Source: Streptomyces sp. NBC_01237
Lineage (GTDB): Bacteria; Actinomycetota; Actinomycetes; Streptomycetales; Streptomycetaceae
Direction: 5' to 3'
Assembly: GCF_035917275.1 (NCBI RefSeq)
Contig: NZ_CP108508.1
Location: 6,758,001 to 6,822,000, forward strand
Length of the DNA stretch: 64,000 bases
In this document: positions 10,969 to 19,513 of the stretch, one piece after another
Position numbering within the stretch: position 1 is the first letter of the stretch
Layout: the number at the start of each line of letters is the position of its first letter
Program-made: the position numbers and the translations under genes
Notes under the pieces: generated by a model
Database searches by the model: none
Told to the model about the DNA's origin: nothing
Seen by the model: the letters and a program-made list of their open reading frames with translations, nothing else

Positions 10969-11817
10969 ATGGCAGAGAAGCCCGGCGGTACCGAGATCAC
11001 CGAACTGGCGGCGCTCAAGGCGCTCACCCAGCCGCGACGCCAGCGGATCTTTCAGCACCTCACCCTGCACGGCCCTGCGACGTCCGCGAGCCTGGCCCGT
11101 GCCCTCGGTCTGAACACCGGGGCCACCAGCTATCACCTGCGTGAACTGGCCCGGTACGGGTTCGTCGAGGAGACCGCCCCCGAGGACACCCGGCACGAGG
11201 AGACCGACACCGAGGGCGCCGAACCTGAAGACACCGGGCCCGAGGGCGCCGAACCCGGGGACACTCGGCACGAGGGAACCGACCCTGAGGGCGCCGAACC
11301 TGAAGACACCGAACCCGAAGACACCGGGACCCGAGACGCGGGAGCGTCCGGTTCCGGGGCGGAAGTCCCCGGGGCCCACCGCCGCAGATGGTGGCGTGCG
11401 ATTCCGGGCGACCGGCGCTTCCCGCCCAGGTCCCGCCAGAACCCCGAGACGCGGCTCGTCATGGACGAGCTCAATCACCACGCGTACGCCGAGGACCTCG
11501 CCCTCTTCGAACGGCTCCAGCGCGACGCCCCGCTGCCCGCCCCGGAAAGCGGTCGGCCGAGCGGCCCGGGGCAGGCGGAGGAGGCGGGAGAGCCGGACGA
11601 GGGCGAGTGGGCCGATGCCTTCGCGTACTCGCGCGGTTCCCTGCGGCTGACTCTCCCCGAACTCCGCGAGTTCTTCGAGGAGTACATCGCCCTGATGAAC
11701 CGCTACAAGCGGCCCGAGGGCGATGTCCCTCCCGCGTCCCGCACGGTCCACACCCGCCTGCTCGCCTTCCCGGCCCCCGACTCCACGATCGACCGCACAG
11801 AGACGGACGCACGATGA
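10969..11817 (+). CDS. ArsR-like winged-helix regulator with acidic repeat insert
   Basis: Regulator of 282 residues. The N-terminal winged helix (ALKALTQPRRQRIFQHL, then LGLNTGATSYHLRELARYG) is of the ArsR/HTH_20 type. Residues about 70-125 are an acidic Pro/Glu/Asp/Thr linker built from two 25-residue repeats. The C-terminal helical region (NPETRLVMDELNHHAYAEDL, then LTLPELREFFEEYIALMNRY) resembles the dimer/effector part of Streptomyces permease-linked ArsR proteins. Its stop overlaps the FtsX-type permease start (ATGA at 11814-11817), so the two are coupled. A perfect palindrome lies just upstream. Ligand unknown. Confidence 0.8.
   Translation: MAEKPGGTEITELAALKALTQPRRQRIFQHLTLHGPATSASLARALGLNTGATSYHLRELARYGFVEETAPEDTRHEETDTEGAEPEDTGPEGAEPGDTRHEGTDPEGAEPEDTEPEDTGTRDAGASGSGAEVPGAHRRRWWRAIPGDRRFPPRSRQNPETRLVMDELNHHAYAEDLALFERLQRDAPLPAPESGRPSGPGQAEEAGEPDEGEWADAFAYSRGSLRLTLPELREFFEEYIALMNRYKRPEGDVPPASRTVHTRLLAFPAPDSTIDRTETDAR
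11185..11334 (+). repeat. Two 75-bp in-frame tandem repeats in the ArsR-like gene
   Basis: The segments at 11185-11259 and 11260-11334 encode related DTRHE-E/G-TD...EGAEPEDT units, each also containing shorter PEGAEP and EPEDT sub-repeats. The reading frame is kept, so copy-number change would alter only linker length. Confidence 0.7.
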
Positions 11818-14489
11818 TGCTGCGCTACGCACTCCAGACGATCCGGGACCGGAAAGGCGGGTTCCTCGGTGCCCTGCTGGCCCTGATGTGCGCCGCCGCG
11901 CTCATCACCGCCTGCGGCACTCTTCTGGAGACCGGTCTTCGCGGAAGGATCACCACCGAGCGGTACGCGGCCACCCCGCTGATCGTCTCGGCCGACCAGA
12001 ACGTCCACCGGACCACGGTCAAGCACAAGGGCAACGGGAAGACGAAGACCAAGCACAAGGCGAAGCCCGTCGCCGAGCGCGCGTGGCTGCCCGCCGCCAC
12101 CGCCGACCGGGTACGTGCCCTCGACGGTGTCCACGCGGTGGTCCCCGAACTCACCTTCCTCGCCCAGCCTTTGTCCGACGGCCGGAAGCACATGTCCGCC
12201 GACCGGCCGTCGTACGGCCACTCCTGGGCCTCCGCACCGCTCACGCCGTTCGCGATCATCGCGGGCAGGGCCCCGTCCTCGGCCGACGACGTGGTGATCG
12301 ACCGCGGGCTCGCCGAGCGGGCCGGACTTCAGCCCGGGGACCGGCTCACCGTGCAGTCCACCGGCGTTCCGCGGCCGTACCGCGTGAGCGGAATCGCCGC
12401 TCCCACATCGGCCGATGCCTCCCTGCGCCCCGGTGCCTCCCGCGCCTCCGCTGTCTCCCCCACCTCAAAGACCTCCACCGGCTCCGGTGTCCCCGCAGGC
12501 GTCGCGGACCGTGCCGACGACGCACATCGCGCCGATCTCAGGCAGCAGACCTCACTCTTCTTCGCCCCCGCGGAGGCCGAGCGGCTCGCCGCCCGCCCCG
12601 GCCGGATATCCGCCCTCGGTGTGATCCCAGAGCCCGGCACGGACCCCGGCCGGCTGGAACAGCGGGTCGAGCAGGCGCTGAAGGGCACGACGGCGCAGGT
12701 CGCCGCGGGGGACGAACGGGGGCCGGTCGAGTTCCTGGACGCCGCGGGCGCCCGTATCAAACTCATCTCCATGGGAGGCGCGATGGGCGGTACCGCGCTC
12801 CTCGTCGCCGTCCTGGTCGTCGTCGGCACATTCGCGCTCTCCATCCAGCAGCGCCACCGCGAATTGGCCCTGCTGCGCGCCATCGCCGCCACTCCTCGCC
12901 AGGTCCGCCGGCTGCTCGGCCGTGAAGCGCTGCTGGTGGGAGCCGTGGCCGGGGTGCTGGGATCATGCGCCGGGCTGCCGCTCGCGGGCTGGCTGCACAG
13001 TCGATTCATCGACATGGGTGCCGTACCCGCCTCCTTGGAACGCACCACGGGCATCTTCCCGCTGTTCGCCGCGGTCGCCATCACTCTCGTCGGAGCCTGG
13101 GCGGCCGCGCGGATCTCCGGCCGCCGGATCTCCCGTATCCGACCCGCCGAGGCCATGGCCGAGTCCGCGGTCGAGGGGGACCGTCCGGCGTGGGGCCGGA
13201 TCGTCGCGGGGCTGGTGCTGCTGGCGGGCGGTCTGGTCCTCGTCGCCGTACTGGGAATCCTGCGTACCGAGGCCGCGTCGACCCCGGTCACCTTCCTCGC
13301 GGTGGTCGTGCTGGCCACCTCCGTCTCCCTGCTGGGGCCGCTCCTGGTCAGGGCGACGGCCGCGCTGCTCGCCGGACCGTTGCGGCAGGCGGGTCCGGGC
13401 GGCCGCCTCGCCACCGCCAACCTGCGTGGCCACGCCGCCCGGATGGCCGCTGTCGTCACCCCCCTCACCCTGCTCATCGGGATGACCTGCACCGTTCTCT
13501 TCGTCCAGCCCACGCTCGGTGACGCCGCCCGTACACAGGCCCGCGAAGGCACCCGCGCCACCGCGGTCCTGGTGGGTCAGGGCCCCGGAGTCCCGTCCGC
13601 CGTCGCCCGGAAGATCCGGGCGACGCCCGGGGTCTCGGCCGCCACCGAAGTCGTACGCACCACCGTGCGGGTGGGCCTGGACAAGTACACGGCCCAGGGC
13701 GTCACCCCCGCCGGTCTCAGCCGCACCTGGGACCCGGATGTCACCAGTGGTTCGCTCAACGGTTTCACCACGACCGCTCGTCCAGCCGCGATCAGTGAAC
13801 TCGCGGCCGACCGGCTGGGTCTCGGTCCCGGCGACGGGCTGGCACTGCACCTGGGCGACGGGACCCCGGCGACCTTCACCGTCGTCGCCGTGTACGCCCG
13901 TGGACTGGGCTTCGGCGATCTGACCCTGCCGCACGACCAGGTCGCCCGCCACATGGACAACCCGCTGGCCGCCACGGTCCTGGTGGCCTCGGAGCTGGGA
14001 CGCGACGAACTCGCCACCGGGATCGCGGAGTTTCCCGGGATCGCCGTTCTCGAACCGGCCGCGGTCGACCGGCTCCAGGCCGACCGCACTCAGGCGAACG
14101 CCGAGGTCAACTATCTGGCCATGGGGCTTGTGCTGGCCTTCACCGCCATCGCCGTCGTGAACACCCTCGCCATGTCTGTCTCCGAACGGATCAGGGAGTT
14201 CGCGATGCTCCGGCTGGCCGGGGCGACCCGCCGACAGGTCCTGCGGATGCTCCGGATCGAAGCGCTGGCGGTGCTGCTCCTGGCCACCGTCCTCGGCACC
14301 GGTATCGCGCTGGCGGTACTGACCGCGTTCAGCGTCGGCATGACCGGCAGCGCGGCACCCGGTGTGCTGCCCCTGGTGTACGCGGAAGTGGTGGGTGCGG
14401 CCGCCCTGTTGACCTTGGTCGCCACCGCTCTTCCCGGTCGGCTGGCGCTGAGGACCCGACCGGTGGAGGTGGCCACATCCAGGCAGTAG
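11814..14489 (+). CDS. FtsX-type ABC transporter permease
   Basis: Membrane protein of 891 residues with the FtsX/MacB permease architecture. A first helix near residues 15-35 is followed by a large extracytoplasmic domain (about 40-310) with a Lys-rich insert near 75-85, then three helices at about 320-440 (QQRHRELALLRAIAATPRQVRRLLGRE is the FtsX signature). A second unit has helices near 460-520, an extracytoplasmic domain and a final helix set with SERIREFAMLRLAGATRRQVLRMLR. It starts at the ATG overlapping the regulator stop. No ABC ATPase gene is adjacent, although this family needs one. Confidence 0.9.
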   Translation: MMLRYALQTIRDRKGGFLGALLALMCAAALITACGTLLETGLRGRITTERYAATPLIVSADQNVHRTTVKHKGNGKTKTKHKAKPVAERAWLPAATADRVRALDGVHAVVPELTFLAQPLSDGRKHMSADRPSYGHSWASAPLTPFAIIAGRAPSSADDVVIDRGLAERAGLQPGDRLTVQSTGVPRPYRVSGIAAPTSADASLRPGASRASAVSPTSKTSTGSGVPAGVADRADDAHRADLRQQTSLFFAPAEAERLAARPGRISALGVIPEPGTDPGRLEQRVEQALKGTTAQVAAGDERGPVEFLDAAGARIKLISMGGAMGGTALLVAVLVVVGTFALSIQQRHRELALLRAIAATPRQVRRLLGREALLVGAVAGVLGSCAGLPLAGWLHSRFIDMGAVPASLERTTGIFPLFAAVAITLVGAWAAARISGRRISRIRPAEAMAESAVEGDRPAWGRIVAGLVLLAGGLVLVAVLGILRTEAASTPVTFLAVVVLATSVSLLGPLLVRATAALLAGPLRQAGPGGRLATANLRGHAARMAAVVTPLTLLIGMTCTVLFVQPTLGDAARTQAREGTRATAVLVGQGPGVPSAVARKIRATPGVSAATEVVRTTVRVGLDKYTAQGVTPAGLSRTWDPDVTSGSLNGFTTTARPAAISELAADRLGLGPGDGLALHLGDGTPATFTVVAVYARGLGFGDLTLPHDQVARHMDNPLAATVLVASELGRDELATGIAEFPGIAVLEPAAVDRLQADRTQANAEVNYLAMGLVLAFTAIAVVNTLAMSVSERIREFAMLRLAGATRRQVLRMLRIEALAVLLLATVLGTGIALAVLTAFSVGMTGSAAPGVLPLVYAEVVGAAALLTLVATALPGRLALRTRPVEVATSRQ

Positions 14490-14520
14490 CCACCCCCTTC
14501 GGACACGCGGGGGTGGCTAC
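14486..14520. terminator. Terminator overlapping the permease stop codon
   Basis: GTAGCCACCCCC (14486-14497) and GGGGGTGGCTAC (14509-14520) form a 12-bp perfect stem with an 11-base loop. The left arm includes the stop codon of the FtsX-type gene. It lies between convergent genes. Confidence 0.75.
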
Positions 14521-14525
14521 TGGCC

Positions 14526-14558
14526 AGGGTGCTCCCGGTCAGGAGGGTGCTCCCGGTC
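14526..14558. repeat. 15-bp direct repeat spanning the rhodanese stop codon
   Basis: AGGGTGCTCCCGGTC occurs at 14526-14540 and 14544-14558, 18 bases apart. On the minus strand it covers the last codons of the rhodanese gene and its immediate downstream sequence. A second hairpin, GCTCCCGGTC/GACCGGGAGC at about 14549-14575, overlaps the gene end. Confidence 0.65.
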
Positions 14559-14985
14559 GGGCGTCGACCGGGAGCCCTTGCGCGCGCCATGCCTGGAATC
14601 CGCCGATCAGATCGGTGGCCCTGTGCAGTCCCAACTGCCGCAGCGACGCGACCGCGAGGCTCGACGCGTACCCCTCGTTGCAGATCACCACGATCCGGAG
14701 GTCGTGGCTGACCGCCTCGGCGGCGCGGTGGCTTCCCTGTGGATCGAGCCGCCACTCCAGTTCGTTGCGCTCCACGACCAGCGCTCCCGGAATGAGGCCG
14801 TCCTTCTCGCGAAGCGCCGCATAGCGGATGTCCACCAGGAGTGCGCCGTCCGCCGCTGCCGCCGCCGCGTCCTGCGGGCCGATCCGGTCATAACCGGTCC
14901 TGATCCGCTCCAGCAAGGCGTCGATGCCCACCCGTTCCGTACGGTTCGTGCCGCTGTCGGTATCGCCGCTGCCACCGGTGCTCAC
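14539..14985 (-). CDS. Rhodanese-like sulfurtransferase
   Basis: Single-domain rhodanese of 148 residues. The active-site cysteine is C102 in the loop CNEGYASS; LVDIRYAALREKDGLIPGA near residues 50-68 is the CH2A-type motif, and DLIGGFQAWRAQGLPV closes the domain. It starts at GTG (14985-14983) overlapping the cysteine dioxygenase stop as GTGA, so the pair is translationally coupled. Together they suggest oxidation of cysteine and handling of the released sulfur or sulfite. It belongs to the operon with the Cys-rich leader. Confidence 0.9.
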   Translation of the reverse strand: MSTGGSGDTDSGTNRTERVGIDALLERIRTGYDRIGPQDAAAAAADGALLVDIRYAALREKDGLIPGALVVERNELEWRLDPQGSHRAAEAVSHDLRIVVICNEGYASSLAVASLRQLGLHRATDLIGGFQAWRAQGLPVDARPGAPS

Positions 14986-15656
14986 TGCCAGTCCTCCGGA
15001 CGTTCGGTCTGCTCAAGGCGGAGTACCGCGCCCGACCGGCTGTACCTGCGGATCTGCGGCAGCGGCGGGTAGTAGGCATGCACCGAGACGGCGTGTTCAC
15101 GGTCGGACTCGTTCAGCACCTCATGCACATGGTGCTGTCCGAACGCCCGGCCCTGACCTGTCGTCAACTCACGTGACCGGTCGACCCCTTCGCTCAGCTC
15201 CAGGGTCTTCCAGCCGTCGGTGGGCAGCCGTGCGGCCAGCGAGTGTTCCCTGAGCGTGCCCGCCGCGGTGGTGAAGGCGCCGATCGAGTCGGCGTGATCG
15301 TGCCAGCCGGTGCCGGTGCCGGGGGGCCAGCCGATCAGCCATGCCTCGCTGCCGCCGGGCCCGGCGAGCCGGACCCAGGTGCGTCCCTCGGGGTCGAGGG
15401 GCAGGGAGCCGATGAGAGCCGTGTCCTGAGCGGTACGGCGGACGAAGTCGAGCAGCTCTGTGATGCCCGGCCCGGCGGGGGTCGCGGACGCGGAGCCGGC
15501 GGGGACAGCGGAACCGGAGATGCCGGTGGAGCCGGCGGAGGAATCGGAGACGTGCGAGGAGTCGGCGCCGGAGGGGGAACCGGGACCGGACGAGGAATCG
15601 GCGCCGGAGGGGGAATCGGAGGCAGCCGTGGTTACGGAAGGGGAGGGTGCAGACAC
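14982..15656 (-). CDS. Cysteine dioxygenase
   Basis: Cupin-fold cysteine dioxygenase of 224 residues that oxidises L-cysteine to cysteine sulfinate using Fe(II). Likely metal ligands are H119 and H121 (GWHDHADSIGAF) and one of the histidines at 175-178 (FGQHHVHEVLN). Residues about 10-62 are a Ser/Gly/Ala/Pro-rich linker containing short repeats. The start is GTG at 15656, with AGGA 8 bases upstream; an open frame continues upstream through the leader region but has no ribosome site. It overlaps the rhodanese gene and lies 74 bases downstream of a Cys-rich leader ORF. Confidence 0.88.
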   Translation of the reverse strand: MSAPSPSVTTAASDSPSGADSSSGPGSPSGADSSHVSDSSAGSTGISGSAVPAGSASATPAGPGITELLDFVRRTAQDTALIGSLPLDPEGRTWVRLAGPGGSEAWLIGWPPGTGTGWHDHADSIGAFTTAAGTLREHSLAARLPTDGWKTLELSEGVDRSRELTTGQGRAFGQHHVHEVLNESDREHAVSVHAYYPPLPQIRRYSRSGAVLRLEQTERPEDWQ

Positions 15657-15690
15657 AGGGACCGTCCTGAGAGTTCGCGCGAAGGCACAG

Positions 15691-15710
15691 CCGTGCGGAA
15701 AGCGGCACGG
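15691..15710 (-). promoter_or_regulatory. Stem-loop between leader peptide and cysteine dioxygenase gene
   Basis: On the minus strand CCGTGC, an 8-base loop, then GCACGG lies between the leader ORF stop (15730) and the gene start (15656). Its place is right for a translation-dependent attenuator or anti-structure element, but the stem is only 6 bp. Confidence 0.4.
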
Positions 15711-15729
15711 GCCGGCAGGGGAAGGCGAT

Positions 15730-15777
15730 TCAGCAGGACGGGCGACACACGCAGCCCGCGTAACGGACGAGGTCCAT
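15730..15777 (-). CDS. Cys-rich leader peptide upstream of cysteine dioxygenase
   Basis: A 15-codon ORF reads MDLVRYAGCVCRPSC and stops. Its ATG at 15777 has a strong GGAGG site 6 bases upstream. The frame is open further upstream, giving VHMDLVRYAGC..., which matches the HVDLxRxxxxxC pattern I know from actinobacterial putative leader peptides found before sulfur-metabolism genes. An alternative ATG at 15816 would give 28 residues but lacks a ribosome site. Three of the last seven residues are cysteine, so ribosome pausing at Cys codons could report cysteine level. Identification is by pattern and context. Confidence 0.7.
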   Translation of the reverse strand: MDLVRYAGCVCRPSC

Positions 15778-15848
15778 ATGGACCCTCCGCCACAGGCGCA
15801 CATCGGTGTCGGTCATGATCTGGAGTACACCATGTGCGCCTGCGAGGG

Positions 15849-17504
15849 TCAATTGATGTCTGCGGTCCGGTCGGAGCCGATGGAGGCACGCACCGAGTGC
15901 GCCGTCTCCGTGTCGTCGCCGGTCCCGTCCTCGGAGCGTCCGCCGCCGCGGGCCGCGTCGGCCGCCGCGTACAGCTCCGCGGGCCGCACGCCGCCGAAGG
16001 CCGCCACCAGGTGCCCGTCCGGCCTGACCAGCAGCACCGTGTGGGCCGACGCCCCCGGATAGCTCTCGGCCACCAGCAGCTCACTCCTGACCGGTAGCGC
16101 GTCGACGGCCTCCACGAGCCGCGGCATGACACCCGCGGTCAGCCAGTGGCGCCGGTCCCACACCCCGGTGCCCGGTGCGATCAGGATCACCAGGAAGTTC
16201 CCGCGCCCCTGCCGTTCGCGCAGGCGCACCGTCCTGCCGTCGGGCGCCGTCACCCCGACATCGGTGACCGGCGCACCAGGGGGCGTACCCACGGGGGTGT
16301 GCGCCTCGTCGCGCTGCGCAGAAAGGGGGGAGTGCGTGTACGAAGGGGGTGCGCCCAGGGGTCCGCACCCCAGGTGACCGTCGGCGAGCAGGGTGTCGTG
16401 CCCTCGCGCACCGCCCGGCACCAGTGTCCGCAGCCCGCCACCGCCGCGCAGTATCGGAAGCGACTGGTCGGCGGCGCGCAGCCGCGCGGCGACCGCGGCC
16501 CTGCGCTCGGCCTGGTAGCTGTCCAGCAGCAGGTCACCGGCGCCGTGGTGCCAGGACTGGGCCAGCTTCCAGGCGAGGTTCTCGGCGTCCCGGAGCCCTT
16601 CGTCGAGCCCCTGGGTGCCCAGCGCCCCCAGCAGGTGGGCGGCGTCGCCCGCCAGGAACGCGCGCTTCGCCCGCCAGCGCCGGGCGAGCCGGTGATGCAG
16701 CGTGTACACCCCGGTGTCCAGCAGTTCGTACGCCGGTGTCTCGCCGCACCACCCCGCCAGGGTGTCCCGGATCCGGGTGATCAGAGCATCGGGGGTGACC
16801 AGTTCGCCGCGTGGCGGAAGGAGCCAGTCCAGCCGCCAGACGCCGTCCGGCAGCGGTCGCGCGGTCACTTCGGCGCCGCCGTTGCGCCAGGGCGGCATCC
16901 GGTGCAGTACGGCCTGGTCCGGCCACGGAAGTTCGGCGCGCAGCGCGGCGACAGCGTGCCGTTCCACCGCCGTACGGCCGGGAAACCTGATGTCGAGCAG
17001 TTTGCGTACGGTGGAACGGGCGCCGTCGCAGCCGACCAGATAACTCCCGCGCCACCACGTCGAACCGGGTTCCCTGGTGTGCACCGTGACCCCGCCGGGG
17101 TCCTGCTCAAGGGTGTCGATCCGGCTGAACGGCACCAGCCGCACCAGATCCTGCGCGCGGATCGCGTCCCGCAGGCCGGCGGTGAGGGCGTGCTGGGGCA
17201 GATGGACCGGGGCGGACACCGGCGTCTCGCCGTCCTCCCCGCCGAGCGGCACCTCGCGCACCACCTGCTTGCGCCGCATCGAACGCCAGCCGGTCCACCG
17301 CAGGCCCGACTCGTCCAGGTTGGTGCAACCGAGCCGTTCCACCAGGTCGGCGGTGTCCTCGCGCAGCACGACGGTGCGTGCGGGGCGCGGCTCCTCCTTG
17401 CCCGGACCTTCGTCCAGGAGGACGGAGGGGACACCCTGCGCGGCGAGGGCGAGCGACAGCGTCAGACCGACGGGTCCGGCGCCGACGACGATCACCGGGT
17501 CCAC
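15849..17504 (-). CDS. FAD-dependent aromatic monooxygenase
   Basis: Flavoprotein hydroxylase of 551 residues of the FAD_binding_3 (phenol hydroxylase/PHBH-like) group. The dinucleotide motif GAGPVGLTLSLALA starts at residue 8, the substrate-side motif GCDGARSTVRK is near 165, and the second FAD motif RAFLAGDAAHLLGALGTQGLDEGLRDAENLAWKL is near 285-320. A C-terminal thioredoxin-like domain from about 430 lacks a CxxC. GTG at 17504 is chosen because GGAGGG lies 8 bases upstream; a longer frame to 17714 has no such site. Likely substrates are aromatic compounds or polyketides; not assigned. Confidence 0.85.
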   Translation of the reverse strand: MDPVIVVGAGPVGLTLSLALAAQGVPSVLLDEGPGKEEPRPARTVVLREDTADLVERLGCTNLDESGLRWTGWRSMRRKQVVREVPLGGEDGETPVSAPVHLPQHALTAGLRDAIRAQDLVRLVPFSRIDTLEQDPGGVTVHTREPGSTWWRGSYLVGCDGARSTVRKLLDIRFPGRTAVERHAVAALRAELPWPDQAVLHRMPPWRNGGAEVTARPLPDGVWRLDWLLPPRGELVTPDALITRIRDTLAGWCGETPAYELLDTGVYTLHHRLARRWRAKRAFLAGDAAHLLGALGTQGLDEGLRDAENLAWKLAQSWHHGAGDLLLDSYQAERRAAVAARLRAADQSLPILRGGGGLRTLVPGGARGHDTLLADGHLGCGPLGAPPSYTHSPLSAQRDEAHTPVGTPPGAPVTDVGVTAPDGRTVRLRERQGRGNFLVILIAPGTGVWDRRHWLTAGVMPRLVEAVDALPVRSELLVAESYPGASAHTVLLVRPDGHLVAAFGGVRPAELYAAADAARGGGRSEDGTGDDTETAHSVRASIGSDRTADIN

Positions 17505-17610
17505 GGCGCGTGCCCTCCGGCCCGTACGGTCGTGCGGAACGTGGCGGTCGAAGCCGGGTGCGTGATCACAGAACGTATGCAACCCACTGGGGGTGCTTGC
17601 GTCAAGTGAC

Positions 17611-17640
17611 CGAGGCAGCGGCGCGTGCGCCGCTGCCTCG
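17611..17640. terminator. Terminator of the gluABCD operon
   Basis: Two perfectly complementary 14-base arms (17611-17624 and 17627-17640, rich in GGCAGCGGCGC) form a strong hairpin about 20 bases past the gluD stop on the minus strand. No T-tract, as is common in Streptomyces. Confidence 0.8.
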
Positions 17641-17661
17641 AATGCTCCTGGTGGGAAGGGG

Positions 17662-18657
17662 TCAGTCCTTGCCCACTCCGGCCCCGTCACCACCACCGAT
17701 CCCGTCCGTGCCATCCACAGCGGTGGTCCCGGCGATGCCTGCGCCCCCTGCGCCCCCCGTGCCCGTTCCGATGCCCCCCGTGCCGGGGGCGGACGGGCCG
17801 CCGGGTGCGTCGAGCACGTCCGTGGTCCCGGTGGCGGCGGCCACCGGGATGCCGGTCTTGGCGCGTCGCCCGCGCTTCTCGATCCAGGTCGCGAGCGCCG
17901 ACAGCAGCAGACACATCGCGACGTAGATGGTGCCGATGACCGCGATCGTCGAGACGTACGGGTACTGGCCGTTGACCTGAGTGTTGGAGGCGATCAGACG
18001 GGCCGTCTGCAGCAGCTCCGGGTACAGGATGATGAAGCCCAGCGAGGTGTCCTTGAGGGTCACCACGAGCTGGCTGATGATCGTCGGCAGCATGGCCCGG
18101 ACGGCCTGCGGGATCAGCACGCTGACCATGACCTGGGTCTTGCTCATGCCCAGGGCGTACGCCGCTTCGCTCTGTCCCTTGGGCACCGAGTTGATGCCGG
18201 CCCGCAGCACTTCGGCCTGCACGCAGCCGTTGTAGACGGACAGGCCGAGCGCCAGGGCCCACATCGAGTAGTCGGTGAGGAAGCCGACCCAGATGGCGTA
18301 GATGGTGATCAGCAGCGGGATCGAGCGGAACAGCTCGATGAACGTGGCGGACACCCAGCGGACCGGCTTGTGGTCGGAAAGCCGTCCGACGGCGAGCACC
18401 ACACCCAGGACCAGCGAGCCGATCGCGGCCAGGCCGAAGGCCTTGAGGGTGGCGACCAGGGCGTCGGCGATGTTCTGCCGGATGCCCGAGTAGTTGAAGA
18501 TGTCCCACATCTCGGGGGCGAGATGGCCCTTGTCGGACAGCCGCATGATGCTGACGGCGAGCAGCGCCAGGATGGCGAGGCTGCCGAGGACCGCGTAGAT
18601 CCGGTTGCGGGCGGCGGCCTTGGGTCCCGGTGCGTCGTAGAGAACGCTGGCGCTCAT
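17662..18657 (-). CDS. gluD: Glutamate ABC transporter permease GluD
   Basis: Permease of 331 residues of the polar amino-acid (HisM/GlnP) family. Helices include residues about 22-40, 70-95, 108-130, 145-160 and 235-260, with the ATPase-contact loop AGINSVPKGQSEAAYALGMSKTQ near residue 155. The C-terminal tail of about 60 residues is Gly/Ala/Asp-rich and unusual for the family. The start overlaps the gluC stop as ATGA. It partners GluC, the ATPase GluA and binding lipoprotein GluB to import glutamate. Confidence 0.92.
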   Translation of the reverse strand: MSASVLYDAPGPKAAARNRIYAVLGSLAILALLAVSIMRLSDKGHLAPEMWDIFNYSGIRQNIADALVATLKAFGLAAIGSLVLGVVLAVGRLSDHKPVRWVSATFIELFRSIPLLITIYAIWVGFLTDYSMWALALGLSVYNGCVQAEVLRAGINSVPKGQSEAAYALGMSKTQVMVSVLIPQAVRAMLPTIISQLVVTLKDTSLGFIILYPELLQTARLIASNTQVNGQYPYVSTIAVIGTIYVAMCLLLSALATWIEKRGRRAKTGIPVAAATGTTDVLDAPGGPSAPGTGGIGTGTGGAGGAGIAGTTAVDGTDGIGGGDGAGVGKD

Positions 18658-19301
18658 CGGGCGACCTCCATGCGACGCTCCAGCAGCCGGAAGAGGCCGC
18701 TGATGACAAAGGTGACGACCAGGTAGCCCAGGGCCACCCAGATGAAGACGGGAGTGATCTCGTAGCCCCTGTCGCTCATCAGCTTCTGCCAGCCGAAGAG
18801 TTCGGTGACGCTGAAGGCGCCCGCGATCGCCGAGTTCTTGGTGAGGGCGATGAAGATGCTGCTCAGCGGCGGGATCACGGTCCGGGTGGCCTGCGGGAGC
18901 ACCACGATCCGCAGTGTCTGGGCGAACGTCATGCCGATCGAGCGCGCGGCCTCGGCCTGGCCCAGCGGAACGGTGTTGATGCCCGAACGGACCGCCTCGC
19001 AGACGAACGAGGAGGTGTAGAAGCCGAGCGCCAGCGATCCGAGCAGGAACGGGCTCATGCCCGGGAAGAGGATCTCCGGGACGACGAAGTAGAAGATCAG
19101 GAAGAGCAGGGTCAGCGGGGTGTTGCGCAGCAGCGTCACCCAGGCGGTGCCGAAGATCCGCAGCGGCGGCACGGGCGAGACCCGGAAGCCGGCGATGGCG
19201 ACACCGAGGACCAGGGCGATAACCGAGCTGACGGCGGTGATCGACACTGTTCCTATGAAGCCGTCGCGGAACTCTGGGAAATTGTCGAGCAGTACGTTCA
19301 T
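18654..19301 (-). CDS. gluC: Glutamate ABC transporter permease GluC
   Basis: Permease of 215 residues, opening MNVLLDNFPEFRDGF, with helices near 17-40, 55-78, 88-105 and 180-205 and the EAA loop RSGINTVPLGQAEAARSIGMTF near residue 105. ATG at 19301 follows a GGAGA site and fits the family start. It overlaps gluD and is separated from gluB by 212 bases containing a stem-loop. Heterodimer partner of GluD. Confidence 0.93.
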   Translation of the reverse strand: MNVLLDNFPEFRDGFIGTVSITAVSSVIALVLGVAIAGFRVSPVPPLRIFGTAWVTLLRNTPLTLLFLIFYFVVPEILFPGMSPFLLGSLALGFYTSSFVCEAVRSGINTVPLGQAEAARSIGMTFAQTLRIVVLPQATRTVIPPLSSIFIALTKNSAIAGAFSVTELFGWQKLMSDRGYEITPVFIWVALGYLVVTFVISGLFRLLERRMEVAR

Positions 19302-19350
19302 GAGGTCTCCGCGTCGGCGGTCAGCGGCATCAGGGCAGGGGAAGGGGCGC

Positions 19351-19398
19351 CCCGTACGCACACCGTGTCCGCGAGGGGCGGCAGCGGTGGCGTACGGG
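19351..19398 (-). promoter_or_regulatory. Intercistronic stem-loop between gluB and gluC
   Basis: CCCGTACGC (19351-19359) pairs with GCGTACGGG (19390-19398) around a 30-base loop. Such hairpins after a binding-protein gene often stabilise or partly terminate the message, letting the binding protein exceed the permeases. Confidence 0.45.
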
Positions 19399-19513
19399 AC
19401 GCTTCGATCACGCGTACGGCGTCAGGGCCGGTCACCCGCGCCGCATCGGTGACGAGACGTCAGCGGCGCGGAACCGGCGGTGGGGCAGGACGCTTTCGGC
19501 GACGAGGCGGCGG

